From Planococcus ruber (GTDB taxonomy: Bacteria; Bacillota; Bacilli; Bacillales_A; Planococcaceae): DNA of 64,000 nucleotides. The notes below the pieces were generated by a model. That model worked only from the letters and a program-made list of their open reading frames with translations. It did not search any database and was not told where the DNA came from. Made by a program: the position numbers and the translations under genes. Of this stretch, positions 62,732-64,000 are shown in pieces. The stretch spans positions 1,447,395 through 1,511,394 of the forward strand of contig NZ_JALHAG010000001.1 of NCBI RefSeq assembly GCF_022819085.1. The letters run 5' to 3'. Positions within the stretch are counted from its first letter, which is position 1; every line of letters starts with the position of its first letter.

Positions 62732-62767
62732 AAACAAGGCTTCTGCTGTGGGCAGAGCCTTGTTTTT
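62732..62767. terminator. Bidirectional terminator between convergent genes
   Basis: AACAAGGCT and CTGC pair with GCAG and AGCCTTGTT, followed by TTTTTT; A run on the other side. Confidence 0.88.
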
Positions 62768-63691
62768 TTATTCTATCTCCAAATGTTCTTTTAAAAGATG
62801 CTGAACTCCAGTTAATTCCTGTTCATCCATCTGGTAGTACCAGATGCCGTCCATCATTTCGCCGCGGCCGCGGTCAAAACTGATCGATTCGATTGATTGG
62901 ATGGCCGAACGGTAGTTGCTTTGGACATCCATCATTTCCGAGAAGCTCATATTGGTTTTGACATTGTCGCCTAAAGCATCCAGGATTTTAGAATAATTAA
63001 AGAGAGCATTAGCAGAAGCCGTTTTAGCTAATATGCTTTTCAAAACTTGCTTTTGCCGGTTCTGCCTTCCAAAGTCGCCGTCCGGATCTTCTTTTCTCAT
63101 TCGCACATACTCCAAGGCATCTTCGCCGCTCAGCAAAATTTCCCCTTCGCTAAATCCATCGAAAGCAAATTCGTTTGTAACGGTAATGCCGCCCAGAACA
63201 TCAATAATATCCTTAAACCCTTCCATATTGACCTGCATGACATAATCAATGGGAATATCGAGCAAATGCTCAATCGTTTCCAAAGACATTTCGGCTCCCC
63301 CGAAAGCAAAAGCATGATTTACTTTATCGTGCTTGCCAAAACCAACAATTTCAGTGTAGGTATCTCTTGGAACGCTGATCATCTTAATGGACTGAGTAGA
63401 GGGGTTGACTGTCAGAACCACAATCGTATCTGATCTTCCTTTATCGTTTTCCCGCTCATCAACTCCCAGCAGCAAAATGGACAGGGGTTCTTTTTCTTCC
63501 AGAGCAACCTTTTCTGGGCGTTTCGCCGATACTTGCCGGGTCAGCGGTTCATGAATTTCCTCCAATGTACTCGTAGCTTTCGGGAATAGCGCAATGAACC
63601 CGAGAGACCCTGTAACAACGAGCAAAGCGAGAGCTATCAATAGCCACTTAGTAAAAGTTTTCTTTTTGCGATTCGTAGGATATTGAGCCAT
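62768..63691 (-). CDS. LytR-CpsA-Psr (LCP) family protein
   Basis: 307 residues. Positively charged N-terminus and one helix (FTKWLLIALALLVVTGSLGFIALF), then the LCP domain: LSILLLGVDERENDKGRSDTIVVLTVNPSTQSIKMISVPRDTYTEI, GKHDKVNHAFAFGGAEMSLETIEHLL and SGEDALEYVRMRKEDPDGDFGRQNRQKQVL, with the arginines and aspartates that bind polyprenyl-pyrophosphate. Such enzymes attach teichoic acids or capsular glycans to peptidoglycan. ATG 63691 has AAAGGAG at good spacing; ATG 63697 is too close. Confidence 0.93.
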   Translation of the reverse strand: MAQYPTNRKKKTFTKWLLIALALLVVTGSLGFIALFPKATSTLEEIHEPLTRQVSAKRPEKVALEEKEPLSILLLGVDERENDKGRSDTIVVLTVNPSTQSIKMISVPRDTYTEIVGFGKHDKVNHAFAFGGAEMSLETIEHLLDIPIDYVMQVNMEGFKDIIDVLGGITVTNEFAFDGFSEGEILLSGEDALEYVRMRKEDPDGDFGRQNRQKQVLKSILAKTASANALFNYSKILDALGDNVKTNMSFSEMMDVQSNYRSAIQSIESISFDRGRGEMMDGIWYYQMDEQELTGVQHLLKEHLEIE

Positions 63692-63847
63692 TTTCATTCT
63701 CCTTTTAAAGAAATTTTAAGAAAGGAAGGAGGGGACGTTTAGACCAAATGCATTCTTTTTCATAGCGTAAACCGGATTCGATATTAGGTCAATAGTTTTA
63801 TTTGAATTTTCAGAAAAAATAATATACTTTTTTAATGATAAAAATGG

Positions 63848-63853
63848 TATGAT
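63848..63853 (+). promoter_or_regulatory. Possible extended -10 promoter for the gene at the right edge
   Basis: TGGTATGAT (TATGAT 63848-63853) lies in an AT-rich region upstream of the right-edge gene. No good -35 is seen, and a second -10-like TATAAT lies near 63,884. The region 63,692-63,981 contains no other supported feature. Confidence 0.35.
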
Positions 63854-63981
63854 TTTTGTACGAATACACCTACACTCGGTCCATATAATGGAATGTAAGT
63901 GATTCTAATATTTCTGAATATTTAATTAAATTTAAAGGTATCCATTACCGGTCTGGCGGATTTCAGATAGGGGGAAATAGG

Positions 63982-64000
63982 ATGATGAGCGCGACAGTCA
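63982..64000 (+). CDS. Start of a further gene, cut by the window
   Basis: ATGATGAGCGCGACAGTC (MMSATV) preceded by AGGGGGAAATAGG; only six codons are visible, so no function can be given. ATG 63985 fits the ribosome site slightly better. Divergent from the LCP gene. Confidence 0.5.

Overview
The window reads as chromosomal DNA of a Gram-positive member of the Bacillales, most likely a Planococcaceae (Planococcus-like) bacterium. The evidence is AGGAGG-type ribosome sites, TTG/GTG starts, sigma-A promoters with TGn extended -10 elements, GlpP-type antitermination, CcpA-type cre sites, a SwrC-like RND pump and an LCP protein. I see no rRNA, tRNA, CRISPR array, insertion sequence or phage module.

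Region 1 (1-25,680) is a Wzx/Wzy-type exopolysaccharide locus read almost entirely rightward. It encodes a priming glycosyl-1-phosphate transferase (24,985), glycosyltransferases (2,448; 14,285; 16,686; 17,846), a Wzy-like polymerase (15,290), two Wzx-like flippases (3,453; 10,297) and four nucleotide-sugar routes. These are RmlA-RmlB-VioA (dTDP-4-amino-4,6-dideoxyglucose, no RmlC/RmlD seen), Fcl-Gmd (GDP-fucose), ManC plus ManA (GDP-mannose) and GalU-Ugd (UDP-glucuronate). A convergent pair at the left edge (DegT-like, cut by the window; FemAB/GNAT-like) and a 702-residue multidomain protein with an NDK-like histidine motif and a kinase-like C-terminus (8,168) are the least explained members. 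Two operons start from promoter regions sharing a 24-bp AT-rich box, an extended -10 and a downstream block at identical spacing. A shorter inverted copy of the box faces the FemAB gene. Several leaders are long and contain tiny ORFs with good ribosome sites.

Region 2 (25,847-30,848) is the glycerol regulon: glpP, glpF-glpK and glpD, with two leader terminators that GlpP probably overrides and a cre site on the glpF promoter.

Region 3 (31,021-38,000) is mixed: a threonine aldolase, a GIY-YIG protein, a cobalamin riboswitch controlling a divergent adenosyltransferase-like gene and btuF, a TagE-like protein without its C-terminal glycosyltransferase domain, a DUF4126 membrane protein and an SGNH hydrolase.

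Region 4 (38,127-45,400) looks like a second surface-glycan module: a membrane-anchored HEAT-repeat protein overlapping a PgaC/BcsA-like synthase, convergent with a large membrane-anchored glycoside-hydrolase-like protein, then a LysM polysaccharide deacetylase. A 21-bp-period tandem repeat lies upstream of the deacetylase.

Region 5 (45,453-57,267) holds a TetR-regulated RND pump, a GyrI-like protein, a small sigma factor with an ECF-like promoter, UV endonuclease UvsE, SRPBCC and NRDE proteins, and two neighbouring cyclic-di-GMP genes.

Region 6 (57,512-62,686) is a four-carbon sugar-acid (D-threonate/D-erythronate type) catabolic operon with a PrpR-like regulator whose AAA+ domain lacks sigma-54 contact motifs. 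The window ends with an LCP gene on the minus strand and the first codons of another gene on the plus strand.
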